Shown one piece after another: positions 1-51,129 of a stretch of 64,000 nt of DNA (positions are counted from its first letter, which is position 1; each line of letters starts with the position of its first letter). This DNA is from Pisaster brevispinus (lineage: Eukaryota; Echinodermata; Asteroidea; Forcipulatida; Asteriidae). Position numbers and translations under genes: made by a program. The DNA lies in contig JAMKCF010000016.1 in NCBI GenBank assembly GCA_023634235.1, forward strand, positions 1,178,001 through 1,242,000, read 5' to 3'. The notes under the pieces were generated by a model. It did not search any database. It worked only from the letters and a program-made list of their open reading frames with translations, and was not told the DNA's origin.

Positions 1-2247
1 TCAGAATTCAGAATTCAGACAGAATTCAGACTAAGTTTTTAAAACATCAATGATCATGGCCATCATCACTGTCACATCAGCGTTCAAAAGTGCACCCATC
101 CCCTCCCCGCCTCCCATACCCGCCTCCCATACCATGGACCATGTCGGCAGGTAGGTATTTTACTATAATATTAAAGGAAGTAACATTGAAACAGCTTACC
201 CAGAGAAAAACAATCTGCAAGATCTGTATATATTGCAGGAGCCAAACAATATCATATCAAATTCCAGGCACGTCCACACACACCACCTGCAGCTAGCTAC
301 TTACAGATGACACACTGCACCAATGCACTCTGCACCCCTTCTCACACCTCAGTATGTAAACGTTAAGTGCGTGTTATTTCAGCGCATCCCCCCAAATGCA
401 ATCAACCCTTTTCATGGCGCGCGGCACACATACTGTGTACATGTACACACGGCCCCCAGGCGGTCAGGGAGCAACGCCTCCCAAAATGTAAAGAGGGCGC
501 CCTTTAGGTTTTACGGTCCCCGGTCCAGCAATAATTTTAATGGCAGACAAGTTCCCAGTTTGTCCAAGTTTGTTAAATGCTGCCTGGCGGTTTCGATAAC
601 CTCTTTCCCCCAACAAAAATTATGTGTTGAAAAAGCTTGGACCAGTTGTAAGAAAATTCTCATATATTTATTTAATACAATTCTTACCTTCGTTGATGTG
701 GGAACTTTTAGAAGCAGCTTGAAGAAGAAGAAAAGTTATTATAAAGTAACTTTTTGGTCCATTTGTTTCCGAAGACACCGCCAATCCACACAAACCTCTC
801 CCATTGAATTTCCGCTGCGGAGTGAAAACGAAGGCGCAGGAGGGGGGGAAACCGTGTGCACTGCGTGGTTGGCGAATCACGGAGTGATTCGCTTTATTTG
901 CACACGAGCCAATGTGGGTCAAAGAAAACTTAGTCATCCGTCGTTGAAGTTTTTCAATTTTTAGTGAATTCAATGGAAATTTGGGGAAAAAACTTGCATA
1001 GATGCGTTTATTTGAAAAAGTTTTACCAGAAAATGACAAATCCGATTTTATTTATGACTTACATGTTCTTCAAGTTTCCTAAAATTGATGGTCTACATTT
1101 ACTGCGCAAGCAAACACGTCATAACACTTAACAGCCATTGGTTGTGAAAGTTGAGTCGTCTGAAACAAAGATTGGCCGAATCCACAGCTCATTTTGATAA
1201 ATAAATAGCAGACGATAAACTCTCAACAAATTGTGGCAAACTTTTGCAGTATTTTTCCATTGCTCTTGATCACGTGCAATCTGATTAACTGACTGTAAGA
1301 AGACACTGTCGAGAGGCAACCTAATTTGCATATTTGGCACGCGCGCGTGGACGTGGGGAGCGGTGTCGGTGACCTGTGGGTTTGTAGGTATCCAATCATA
1401 GGCCAGGGCTGGTTCGATTAAAAGGCGCACGCGCAAGGGGATCCGGTAGAGACCGTTCTGTTCAATTAATTACATGAGCAAACATTGAGAGCTAATTGAT
1501 TCCACGCTAAAAAAAGGGACAGTTGACGAAACACATTAACCAAAATATTATACATGTATATTGTTGGTGTTCGTGCAACAGCGCGAACATCTATTGTCAG
1601 TTATTGGGTTATGAACTCTTATAACTTTATTTATGCTGATAAATTTACAACTTTTAAATGGCAAATTGGTTGCAACGAATTATTACACGTTTAATTAATT
1701 ATTTAAAGGTATTACACAGGATTGGTATCAGCTGACAAAATAGTCACAGACAGTGTTCATGTTTTGTGTGATCAACCATAGACATGAATTAACAAACCTG
1801 TGAAAATTTGGCCTTAAAAAATTCGTGTGTGATGAGTCAGAAGAAAACCACGCAAAATTTATGTTTAGTGTAAACACAAGTGTCCAATTTCCTTTGTAAA
1901 AACTGAATTCAGCTGTTGCGTTTTATTAGGTTTTCAGGAAGCAGTTTTCTCGGATGGCTTCATTTTAGAGGGGAATACTTAACAGAAAAAATTGTTCTAA
2001 TATGAACTTCATAATGAGTAAAATTAAACAATGTTTTTTATCCTTACCAATGCTGTATAATACTCCTATAAGATTAGAAAAATGCCAACGTTTAATAATG
2101 GCAAATCAGTTAAATTAAAAAAACCTTCTTTCAGGCTTCAAACGCAGAAAGGTATATCCATGAAAGATCATCAAGTTTCAGTTAGTAGGACTGAACAAAC
2201 ATACAACCCGTTTAGCAATGAATTAATTACCATTTCATGATAAAGTA
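1..2247. other. Intergenic region left of the orphan gene
   Basis: No gene I can support. The first 30 bases are an imperfect AGAATTCAG repeat. About 1330-1440 is CpG-rich with a CCAATCA element and could be a promoter or CpG patch; no reading frame supports a transcript. A hairpin with arms near GTGTTCGTGC and GCGCGAACAT lies at 1567-1590. From 1703 to about 2000 is a diverged copy, in inverted order, of the palindromic repeat seen at 5758-6164. Confidence 0.5.
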
Positions 2248-3783
2248 TCAAATACTTTTGATGTTACCGACCGGTCGAATCGGACCGATCTTTTCCTTTT
2301 TTGTCCGAAGTCCATCCGAAACTTTCGACTCTGTCTCTTTGTGCAATCTGTCCAATACGCTCAACCTCCCCATGGATCGGTAAAGATCAAAAGCCCTCGC
2401 CGAGTCCGGTATGAGATTCGAAGTGAGTTCGGTAAATCTCGGGTCCTTCGAAGGGCTAGATACATTGAAGCGAGTAGGGTTCGGTTTATGCGAGAATGAC
2501 ACACGCTTACTGCGACTTTTCCCGTGTGATTTGGGCCGCGAACCCGACTGCGTTCTCGAGCGCATGGAGGATTTACGGCGGGAACGCATGCGGGATGATG
2601 GACGCACTTTAGCCGGGGGGACCATTGCTGATTCCGTAGGGGCATCTTCGTCTGTCCGATCGCTGTCAGATTTTGACGATTGGCCGACGACAGATCGTCG
2701 GAGTCCCGAATAAGCGGTCGAGTGTCTCCTCTTGACGTCAGTTTTCGTCTCCTCCGTGTGTTGGGTGACTGACGTACTTCTACTCAGGGGTTTGGTTAAG
2801 GGGAAATTTTGTACTCTCTTCACGTCATCATCTGGTGTGGCTGTTTTGTGAAACACGTGATCAAGTTCTGAACCATTAGAAGAGACGCTTTCTGCAATCT
2901 CAGGCAAGTCTGAATGTTTAACTTCTCTTTGTATGGCTCGACGTGTTGGTGACATTTTGGTTTCCGTCATGTGACTGGCTGCATCGAGGGAATTAGCCTC
3001 GCTAACCGTCTGCAGGGCAAGCAGAGTGCTGTCGTCATCGGGGCCTTTGGTGAACTGTCGCATTGTTGGGCTCGCTAGAAATCGCTCCACTTCAGCAACT
3101 TGGGAATCCGTTGACCTGGTCCGATCGCAGCTTAAAGGGCGCATGTAGGAAGGGGATTTGTCTCTTTGATATCTTGGGTTTGAGTCTCTGTCTGCTTCGA
3201 TGGTGTGCTGAATGCCTGGAAGAGGTTTTGTACGCGAGTCCTTCCTGTTGGTTTGTGAAACTGACGCAGTTCCAGAAGAAGCGGCCGCATCGAACACAAT
3301 ACCGTTCTGAGTGAGCGTCAGACCGCGTTTATGCACAAACACACTCTTCCGTCGCAAGAGCTGGTATTTCCTTCGCTCAACATCCTCGTTCAGCTGATCA
3401 AACTCCACACCCAATCTCCTCGTCTCATAATCGTTCCTACCGAGGATGCACTTGCCGACAGCGCTGTCCTTAGTATTCCTCGCCGTCTCCAGGCCCTTCT
3501 CTCGGTCGAGAAGTATCCGTCGAGTCAGGACCTTCTCGGACTGGAGGCTCACCTTCGGCAGGTCGTCCACCGTGTCGCCACCGCTCCTACCAGCCCGTAC
3601 TGAGACCTTCCCTATCCGTGAGATCTTAAACTTCTTTGCGATGGCCAGGGCCCGTTCCTTGTTGATGTATTTTGGCGGTGGGGGCTGGCGAGGCTTTTTC
3701 AGGCTTGATGGTTTCTTGGTGGGACGGGGTAAGCCCAGAATGGTGTCCACGTCCAGCATGACGCTGCTGGGTGGTGTAGGCAT
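2248..3783 (-). CDS. Uncharacterised basic, largely disordered protein, 511 aa
   Basis: An uninterrupted 511-codon frame, far longer than chance in this AT-rich DNA and locally richer in GC. I do not recognise the family. Near the N terminus is a proline/lysine tract (KKPRQPPPPKYINKERA, about 31-47) followed by a basic helix-prone stretch (ALAIAKKFKISRIGK). Residues about 112-150 are charged and could form a short helix (LGVEFDQLNEDVERRKYQL). The middle is acidic/serine-rich. Residues about 396-427 are an Arg/Ser/Lys-rich tract resembling RS or nuclear-localisation sequence, and the last 60 residues again look structured (RAFDLYRSMGRLSVLDRLH). There is no signal peptide or membrane segment. 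An in-frame TGA lies 12 bases before the ATG in genomic sequence. A weak acceptor (GAAAAGCAG) just precedes it, so a 5' UTR intron is possible. Role unknown. Confidence 0.75.
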   Translation of the reverse strand: MPTPPSSVMLDVDTILGLPRPTKKPSSLKKPRQPPPPKYINKERALAIAKKFKISRIGKVSVRAGRSGGDTVDDLPKVSLQSEKVLTRRILLDREKGLETARNTKDSAVGKCILGRNDYETRRLGVEFDQLNEDVERRKYQLLRRKSVFVHKRGLTLTQNGIVFDAAASSGTASVSQTNRKDSRTKPLPGIQHTIEADRDSNPRYQRDKSPSYMRPLSCDRTRSTDSQVAEVERFLASPTMRQFTKGPDDDSTLLALQTVSEANSLDAASHMTETKMSPTRRAIQREVKHSDLPEIAESVSSNGSELDHVFHKTATPDDDVKRVQNFPLTKPLSRSTSVTQHTEETKTDVKRRHSTAYSGLRRSVVGQSSKSDSDRTDEDAPTESAMVPPAKVRPSSRMRSRRKSSMRSRTQSGSRPKSHGKSRSKRVSFSHKPNPTRFNVSSPSKDPRFTELTSNLIPDSARAFDLYRSMGRLSVLDRLHKETESKVSDGLRTKKEKIGPIRPVGNIKSI

Positions 3784-4068
3784 TACTGCTTTTCAGTTCT
3801 ATAAGTTATGCAAGGCATTTTCTGCAATAGAAACAGTATGGCAAATTTGTAAAAACTTTTAAGTCAAAAAGGTTAATTTATTCCACACTGAAAAAGGTGA
3901 CATGACAGTTAACAAAAACGCATAAACCAAAAAGTATTTGTCTGTTTCATTGGGTTATGAACGTGTATAATGATTATTAATGCTGAAAAGGACAACTTTA
4001 AAATAATGGCAAATTAGTACAAAATTCCTTCACGACCATACACCATCCCTCGTTGACTCCCCCAACCA

Positions 4069-4263
4069 GGGCCCAATTTCATAGAGCTGCTTAAGCAGAA
4101 AATAATGCTTAACAATTTCCTGCTAAGCAGAAATGAGCAGGATACCACTCATAAGTTGTACATGTGACATGGTAGTTTGGCTGGTAACCTTATTCTGGCA
4201 AGTAAAATTTTATTGTGCTTAGCAAATTTTTGTGCTTAAGCAGCTCTATGAAATTGGGCCCAG
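4069..4263. mobile_element. MITE family A, reference copy, about 195 bp with terminal inverted repeats
   Basis: Begins GGGCCCAATTTCATAGAGCT and then GCTTAAGCA, and ends with its inverted copy TGCTTAAGCAGCTCTATGAA then ATTGGGCCC. The interior holds the conserved block TGGCTGGTAACCTTATTCTG. It is non-coding. The same element recurs at least six times in this window, in either orientation, in intergenic DNA and POLE introns. Confidence 0.85.
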
Positions 4264-5757
4264 GTTTTAATTGTACAACACCCAGAGCAACGTATGTTTT
4301 CCCCAGTGTTGTTGTTTTTTGAGGCAGTACACTCTCTCCCTCTATCTTAATTGTTGAGCCAAGTCCCCAAGGGCAACATTCTCTGCAACATCAATGAAGT
4401 TCAAACGAAATTCAATGTTCATACCATATCGCCTGTGGTTACTGTTTATGTTGATGTCTCAAGTTGCTCATAAAATAGTTTTGTGGCAATGCCCTTTTTA
4501 AAATTGGATTTTGACCCCACCAGTAAAGGAACTTTAAGAAGCACAACTTTCAATTTAATTCAAAACCTAAAGTTAGTTGCCTACCGAAACCCCAACCCTA
4601 CACTCACCAATAGAAGAACTCGGTTCTCTCGTACAACACCATCCTACAGTGATTCCAAAGTGAAGTTCCCCGACGTACTAAGGGTTGGGTTGGTACAGAC
4701 TGTGTAGACTAGGTTGCTAAGTGCGTGTCGACAACCATAAAAAGACTTTACACAGCTTCCTAAATTACACAGGATAGATTTCCTCCACTCACAAAACATT
4801 CAATTACTCAATTTCCGTAAACGGGCTGATTGAGTTTCTGGATCACCAAGAAGTCACCGAAGACCTCCGGAAATTTCCCGGTGGTTGCTACAAAACTACG
4901 GTCACTTCAGGCGCAAATTTGACCTTTCAACAGACACCTGTTACTTCACGAGTTGATGTCAACTGCTAGATAAATATACTTTATGATAAATGGTTATATT
5001 ATGACATAGCATTGCGACCGTGTAGATGACATGTTTGCTGTGTGTGATAGTACACCGAGTTCAATCGATTCGTCAAACCCACACGCTGCGCGTCGTGGGC
5101 AACGGGGTTAGCAACGGGCTACGAGGGTGAATTTATGAATGGAGACCAAGGTGGGATATGGCGGGCATAATGGGAAAAACTTTAACCACACTATGGAGGA
5201 AGGAAACATCGAATATGCGACCATATTCCCAATGAGCTCAAAAGTAACACAATTTTCCCTAACATTTGTGAATGTGTGCATCCAAATGTGAACTTCATTG
5301 TATGATTGTACCATATTCTAATATCAACATAGAGAACCTAATTACATGAAAATTGCTGCCTGCACTACTATGTAATTTCTACTGATTTACTATTGTAAGA
5401 ACAACTTGACTCCATGCTTTGACCTAATTCTTTAATATTTTGATCGAAGTTTGTATAAACATGTGTTGACGTTGTACAGTATTTAAAAAAACAACAAAAT
5501 TTTCAGTCTGACGACTTATCGGTTATTAGGCGTTCCATACATACCTCCACAGAGGTCCCATTGTGAAAGGGATAAAGGCGCCCCATAATCCCACAATGGC
5601 GTGTTTTCGGAAAGGATAATGTCGGGTCTCAGCAACCTGATAAAAACCTTATTTGCTTTGAATAACAAAGCTCTGTATGTTTATATATTTACAACATCTG
5701 TATAACCCATCTACAAGTGCACTCCACTTGTTTTACATTTATGTACACACACACACT

Positions 5758-6164
5758 TAAAGGTATTATACAGGTTTGGTAAGAAGACACAAATCGCTTA
5801 ACTTTAGATTGAAACTGATTATGAAGTTCATGCCAAGAACCATTTTTTTCCTGTGAAACACTTCCCTCTGAAATGAAGTCATTCGAGAAAAACTGTATCT
5901 GAAAACCTTGAAAACGCAACGGCCGATTTCCGTTGTAACAACCAAAAGTAAAAACAATGTGTTTACTTGGTTAAAATGGTTCATTGCTTTCAACTTATTT
6001 TCTCCTGACTCGCACAACGGATTTATATTTTCTCCTGACTCGCACAACGGATTTAACCCAAATTTTCACAGGTTTGTTATTGTTATGGTTGATCACACAA
6101 AACACGAACACTGTCTGCGACTATTTTGTCAGCTCTACCAATCCTGCATAATAATACCTTTAAA
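5758..6164. mobile_element. Palindromic MITE-like element, about 405 bp
   Basis: The ends are inverted copies: TTAAAGGTATTATACAGG at the left, and ACCAATCCTGCATAATAATACC then TTTAA at the right, with an imperfect inverted interior. Inside, the block TCTCCTGACTCGCACAACGG occurs twice in tandem at 5998-6048. Partial relatives are at about 1703-2000 and 29401-29490. It has no coding capacity, so it would be a non-autonomous DNA transposon. Confidence 0.65.
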
Positions 6165-7369
6165 AAGAAGGATCTATTTTGTATTCACATTGTTTGATGT
6201 GCTGTATAATATTTCACTTAAAATGGTGAGTTTAGCTTTTGATGGTAGAACATGGAGGTAGAAGTCGGTAAAAAATTTGATTCATCGTAAATCAGAAAAA
6301 TAAATGGTCATTCTGTAACTTCAAAAGTTTCATTGGAAGACAATCATTCAATAATACAAGTATTCAATGGTAACCAAGCAGTAACCATGGTAAACACAAA
6401 TAATACTACACAGGTAATTTTTTTCTACTTTTTTCTTCTCCAAAAAAGTATGGTTCCAAAATAAATGGCAACCATTTCTATACAAATATAATGCAGAACA
6501 ACTCATCAACAAATAGAGTACATTTTAGAATTAATATCTTAGGTGGAACATGTTAAAGATGACAACATAAGTACTATCTTCTAGTTTCAATAATTAATAA
6601 TTTAACAAATAATGATGTAATGTTTTTAGACAAAAATAGAGAAAAATAATCCCGTAATTGTTAGGTACCAACCCCTCAAAAAAAGAAATAAAAATAAAAT
6701 ATCAAATAAGTAAATAAACAAAATGAACCCCTCCCCCCTAAAAAAAAAAAAAACCCATACAAAACAAAACACCAACTAGCTTGTACATTTTAAACAACTT
6801 TCATAAAACTTGCTTATTATTTTGGGGTGAAAATTGACAAAAATGGTATTTGACCTATGACCTCACGATTAACATGCTTGCGCCCTAACAATGGAGCTAT
6901 CTAGCACTATGATGATGGTTTCCCTATCCTGTCACTGTCTTTATTCTAGGCTGGGGGGGGGGGGTGTCAGTCAGAAGCCATTCAACCTGAAACTGTAGTT
7001 AACCAGGGATTACATTCAAGTTGATAATACAACCTGGGGGGGGGCAGACAGACAAAAAACCCAACACCCCATAAACAACAAAACAAACACATTTGTGGAT
7101 CAAAGTTGCCGACGGTCTTCAAAAGTGTAACCAACCTTCATAAAGTTTTAACAAATGCTTAGACTGACATACCTTTTTAAAGTCGAGGTGATATGGTCCT
7201 GCCAATATCAAAATCCAACAATAATTTAATAACTTTATTAATTAACTTACATAACTTCAGTTTATTGTTGTTTTCTCGGTGAACTTTGACCCTTGCCAAG
7301 TGTTTCCCTTTACTGACATTATCATTGGCCCTTGGACAAAGTAGGGCAATGTTTTTGAGTACAAGAACA

Positions 7370-7535
7370 GGGCCAAATTTCATAGAGCTGCTTAAGCAAT
7401 AAATATTGCTTAACAATTGTCTGCTAAGCAGAATTGAGCAGGATACCAGTCTTAAATTGTACATGTGGCATGGTATTTTGGCTGGTAACCTTATTCTGGT
7501 AGCGCTTAACTTAAGCTGCTCTATGAAACTGGGCC
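7370..7535. mobile_element. MITE family A copy, intergenic
   Basis: Same terminal inverted repeats and TGGCTGGTAACC block as 4069-4263, shortened before the right end. Confidence 0.8.
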
Positions 7536-8353
7536 ATGATCTACATTGTGTGGGCTTTTCAAGACTTTTAAAAAAGCGAATTAATAAAGAACAATTCTTA
7601 GGGGAGAACAAATCAGATTACAGACGAAAGAATATCATGCACATCTTTAAAACTTAAAGAAAACTTTTGCAAAGCACTTATTTTATATAGCATTATACAA
7701 ATTTGTTATTTTAATTACTTTTTTTTACTGTACATATCTTTAAGTTTCCAAGTTACTTAATCATTCATAAATACTTTCACTCAAAAATGCTTAAGTTTAA
7801 AAAAAAAAAACATCTCCAGAATCACAACAGGTCTGAAACAACTGCAGGGTCCCCATTGTTTGATCCAGCATTTGTTTTCACCTTCAAGTAAGATTTTGAG
7901 AAAATCTGAACAAAACATTTGAAACAATCCCTTGATTTAGGGCTATTCCATTGCCTCAAGGTAAGAAAGGTCATTTCTGTATTAATAAATGAGTGCTGGT
8001 AACACTAAGTCATAACACATTTTATTTATTTCACTGTTTTCTCCATAGTGCAATACCCTGGGGAATCAAAGTACTTGGCACCCTAGACTGGACAATTCCA
8101 CACATCTAAGAGGCGCTCAGGTTCCAGAGTTGTGTAGTTTTTATTTATTTTGAGGGGCTGATAAATATTTTCACTCATATATTTTGTGCACAAAAATTGT
8201 ACAGACATACAGTCCTACCAAGTTCTAAGTGATGAAACTCTTCTTTCTTGTTTCAAGACAAAAAGCCTTCAGTTAAGGGGAGGGGGGGGGGGGTTCCAGA
8301 GACTCATTCGCTGAGGGAAAGGGGAGGCTTATCTCAACTATGCGATCAATAAA

Positions 8354-8359
8354 TTTATT
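8354..8359 (-). terminator. POLE: Poly(A) signal AATAAA of POLE
   Basis: TTTATT on the plus strand reads AATAAA on the minus strand, 62 bases after the POLE stop codon. It is the first canonical hexamer downstream and gives a very short 3' UTR. Confidence 0.65.
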
Positions 8360-8420
8360 TTGTGGGGGATGATGGGTAGCATCCAGTCCACCTGTATGGT
8401 AGTAGATTCATCCAGATGTT

Positions 8421-47686
<39,266 letters not shown>

Positions 47687-47703
47687 CCTGTCACTTCAAA
47701 AGA

Positions 47704-47818
47704 TGCCAATCACATTAAACAAGTTACCAAATCTGGTATTTATCGAGGCTTTTCTGTTCCGCGGGAACTATTCATTTTTGGCGCGACCGTCGACTCGAGC
47801 ATATACACGCATGCGCAG
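47704..47818 (-). promoter_or_regulatory. POLE: Probable POLE proximal promoter with E2F-like and NRF1-like sites
   Basis: Just upstream of the POLE start codon. TTTGGCGC lies at 47777-47784, matching the E2F consensus TTTSSCGC. GCGGGAA at 47761-47767 reads TTCCCGC on the minus strand, a second E2F-like core. CACGCATGCGCA at 47806-47817 matches the NRF1 palindrome with one mismatch. A CCAAT pentamer is at 47706-47710 but is only 20 bases from the ATG, so it may be in the 5' UTR. No TATA box is obvious. E2F control is established for replication genes in S phase; use of these particular sites is inferred. Confidence 0.6.
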
Positions 47819-47910
47819 TATTGCTTTATAATCTTGGTATTTACTAATCAACAGAGGGCGCACAATCTATTTTACAGGTGTCGGGGCCGTTTTCGAAACT
47901 CTATCAGTAT

Positions 47911-48038
47911 CAGGCCGTGTCCGGCGACTTTGGCTACAGCTATAGCTAGATCTGCGCGTCTGCCAGTGTTGAAGAATAGGCAGACGCGCGCGATCTACCT
48001 GTAGCTGTAGCCGAAGTCGCCGTTTCGGACACGGCCTC
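47911..48038. mobile_element. Palindromic MITE just upstream of the POLE promoter
   Basis: GGCCGTGTCCGGCGACTTTG at the left, inverted at the right as AAGTCGCCGTTTCGGACACGGCC region. CTACAGCTATAGC and GCAGACGCGCGCGATCTAC arms lie inside. Its left end is about 225 bases from the POLE ATG. A looser relative (GGCAGCTACAGCTACGGCTG) is at 37695-37830. Confidence 0.75.
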
Positions 48039-48639
48039 AGAAACGTGCACTTCAAACAAGCACTTCAAACAAGCATTGGATAGAGAAGCTTTTGGAACCA
48101 GATAGGGGGGTGGATCCGAGTCGATCACAATCCCCTCCCCTGGCAGCTGAAGTTGTCTTTTGAGCTATACCTATCCAAAATCAATACATGATTGAGTAGA
48201 CAATACAGATGAAGATGGAAAAAGGGATTGAGGTTAGACATTTCAATCAACGTGTTTTCAATCAGACAACAGCATAATTTACTGCGACCCCCTACACACA
48301 TAATAGTTTCGTCTATATCTAATCAGTCTCTCTTGAGGTCGCCCTTTGAACCTTCTCCAAAAGTTTGTGATTCCGATTGATTGGCGGCAAACAAACGGTA
48401 AGAGCTTTTTTGCAAATTTCACGCGTTGGAACAAAAATTCACGAGTTGGCACTTTTTTCAATAGGTATTTTTGATATGTGTCAATAATTATTTATGCAAA
48501 AAATAGTTATAAGACTCTACACGGTCAAACGTCAAACGATATAATAATATTACTTTTATTTTGCACTACCAAAATTGCTGGTAGTGCAAGAGCTGTTCCA
48601 AAAAGGAACTGTTCCTTTTTGGTTGGTAAGCACTGAAGC

Positions 48640-49440
48640 AGCTTTGCAACAGCTAACTCTGTTTTTGTAAGATTTACTGTTACTTGACCCAGAATAAGAT
48701 TACCCGTCAGTCCGCCATGTATCATCTGTGACTGGTATCCTGCTCTTTTTCGCTCAGCAGAGATTTGTATGTAGCACTTATTGAAGATAATGAGCAGTGA
48801 CCTTGACATTTCACAGGTCAATATAACCCTTGACTTAATGCTTTCTCTTTATTTGAGGTGGGGTCATATCATGTTTAGTTTACACTTTATTCATTGATAC
48901 ATGATTTTAAAGTAACAACAATATTTAGCAGTGACCGTGACCTTTCATAAGTCAATGAACCTTGACCCAATACTTCCTGTATTCTTCAGGCAGGGTCACA
49001 CCATGTTAAGCTTTTATGATATTCACTGAAATAGGATTAACAGTTAAGAATGTGCAGTGACCTTGAACTTTTGAGGTGGATGACCCTTGACCAAATGTCC
49101 TGTGAACTTCAGTTGGGGTCATCCCACGATAAGCTTTCATGATATTCACTGAACCATAAATAAAGCTAAGATTACATTTTTCAATTTTGACGATGACCCT
49201 TGACCCCATGCTTCCTGTGAACTTTAGCAAGGTTGTACCGTGTTTATAGCTTTCACATTCACCGAAACATGTTTAAATTAAAGATTAATTAATTTGAAGT
49301 GAACTTGATCTTTTACAGGTCAGTGACCCTTAACCCAATGCTTCCTGTGAACTTTGGGAAGGGTCATACCATTTAGATTTTCATGTTGTTCACTGAAATC
49401 AAAGTAAAGATTAAGTATCTCTATGAAATTGGGCCTTGGT
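48640..49440. repeat. Tandem array of about 125-bp units nested in a MITE family A copy
   Basis: Five units start near 48795, 48929, 49055, 49185 and 49296. They share GCAGTGACCTTGAC, CAATGCTTCCTGTGAACTT, GGGTCATACCATG and GATATTCACTGAA. Before the array, 48640-48780 is a diverged MITE family A body (GTGACTGGTATCCTGCTC); after it, CTCTATGAAATTGGGCC at 49421-49437 is the MITE's end. Confidence 0.75.
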
Positions 49441-50409
49441 TTGATCTGGCCCATTTTACCCAAGAAGTCATTTTTATTGGGGTAAGATGGGCAAGTTTTT
49501 CAAAAAATCATTATTATTAGGAACTTTGGGGTCGAACGGATTACATTTATTTAACCGGTTAAATCACAGCTGTAAGAACATTTTGTAACAAGTCTCCAAT
49601 TTGTGAACTTTTGGTTGAACGTTATTTTTGTTAAGACAAAGGCAGTATTTTTAATTGACTTTAAATTATTCTCACTCTTAGTACTGACAGTTCTGGTAAA
49701 TTGGTTATTTTTTGTCCCAAATCTTGCCTTAACTTGACCCGATTTTCCCCACAACATTAATGTTCTACTGTAATAGTTGAACCCATTATTGATACAATGC
49801 AAGTGCAACGTCAAGTCATACTCCAAAAGTTAGGGGAAATTTTTGAATGATGAGGTGTTCTATTTAGGAAAGTTGTCAAAGAAACTTTTAATTTTATGTT
49901 TATAAAAAAGGTGAAAGTATTTATTAAGTTTAATACTAAGTGAATCCAATATTATCAAACATTTATTGTTAAATTGGTTTTATCCCCAACCAAAAAACTG
50001 GTAATCCGATTTATTGGTAGGAACATTGCTCGCAAGGGCATGGACATTTTGGGGCACAGCTGTACCACGAGAGCATAGTGCAGTGGGTATGGAGGTCTCA
50101 TTGTTAGCTCCACTCTAGTCAAAATATAGTGCCGTCCTTCAATTCTCTCGGTTGCTGGGTGTATGTTGGTGAGTGCATAAAATATTGTATTTTCATAGTT
50201 GTTAAATTTCAATTCAATTAATTTCTTTATTTTCCACTCTTTGAAAAGAAAGAATTTGTAAATGACATGTCTAAACATTGATAAAAGGGTCTGTATACGC
50301 TTGGTAATCACTCTTAAAATTAATGGCAGTACTTGGTTAGAAGTGCAGCAGCTTTAGGTAGTATAAAGCATTTTGAGAATCATTTCACTCTGAAGTAATG
50401 TGGTTATGG

Positions 50410-51010
50410 AAAAAGATTCAAGGTTCAAGGTTCAAGGTTCAAGGTTCATTTATTTTTCCACAGTGTCAACTTGTAAAAAGACATTATCACTCACTCAAGA
50501 GCGATCGGAGTAAAGAATATAACTTAACAGTATATATATAAAGAAACAGATTAAATTAAACATGGCACTGCAGAGGGATCCATCTAAGAAGCAGAGCTTG
50601 TAGGCAATGGTCCCTAAAGACATGCATTTGCACTGAGACGGATAATAACAATTAGGTGAACCAAAAGGTCTGTGGTCAAGTCGAGCCACTAAGGGGGAAA
50701 AAAGAGTATAATATAGGTCTCAATGCACAAGCATGTACTCAAACAAATTTTTTAAGTAGATCACTTTAAAACAAACAGACGAAGGACGAAAACGAGACAG
50801 TGGACTAAAACTAACACAACGGCCTTGCAGGTCTACCAGTAAATTACCGAACGAGACTGAGTGATCACACCCAGGGGATCCCACGGAGGGAATAACATGC
50901 ATGGAAATGGGCTATGTGGGCGAGGATCCCCAGACGAGACCACCCATTCTCGGTCAGCACTAAAATACCAGTTTAGATCATATAAGTACACGTACATGTA
51001 TATATCTGTA
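50410..51010 (-). mobile_element. LINE 3' UTR with (TTGAACC)n tail
   Basis: Read on the minus strand, the non-coding sequence ends GGAAAAATAAATGAACC and then four TTGAACC units (50417-50448 on the plus strand as AAGGTTC). This 7-base tail and the upstream AAATAAA suggest the end of a non-LTR retrotransposon. No reverse transcriptase frame is left. Confidence 0.5.
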
Positions 51011-51110
51011 CGCTCATCCACAGTATTAGGTATAGTCTAACCGTAGGGTAACCGTAAAACCAGTTCCAAAAATGGTGCTTTGTTGAAATTAGTAAATCCG
51101 TAAATGTTTT

Positions 51111-51129
51111 AGACCGCAAGTTGCGGTCT
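51111..51129. repeat. Perfect 9-bp-arm hairpin, probable element end
   Basis: AGACCGCAA and TTGCGGTCT separated by one base. On the minus strand it follows an A-rich tract, like the hairpins at 44764 and 62135. Confidence 0.5.

Larger units (their letters stand above)
3784..8330. other. Intergenic region between the orphan gene and POLE
   Basis: No coding frame of interest. It contains two copies of the GGGCCCAATTTC MITE (4069-4263 and 7370-7535), the 5758-6164 palindromic element, A/T-rich stretches and G runs at 6953-6963 and 8281-8292. Confidence 0.6.

Noticed and set aside
323..964. 213-codon open frame on the plus strand
   Set aside because: Composition looks like translated non-coding DNA, with no recognisable domain, and a 123-codon frame on the other strand overlaps it. 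No splice or promoter evidence ties it to a gene.
1922..1927. Poly(A) signal of the 2248-3783 gene
   Set aside because: AATAAA on the minus strand is present about 320 bases past the stop, but it lies inside a dispersed repeat, so I do not assign it.
50417..50448. Telomere-like short repeat
   Set aside because: The unit is the 7-mer AAGGTTC, not TTAGGG, and it ends a LINE-like 3' UTR.
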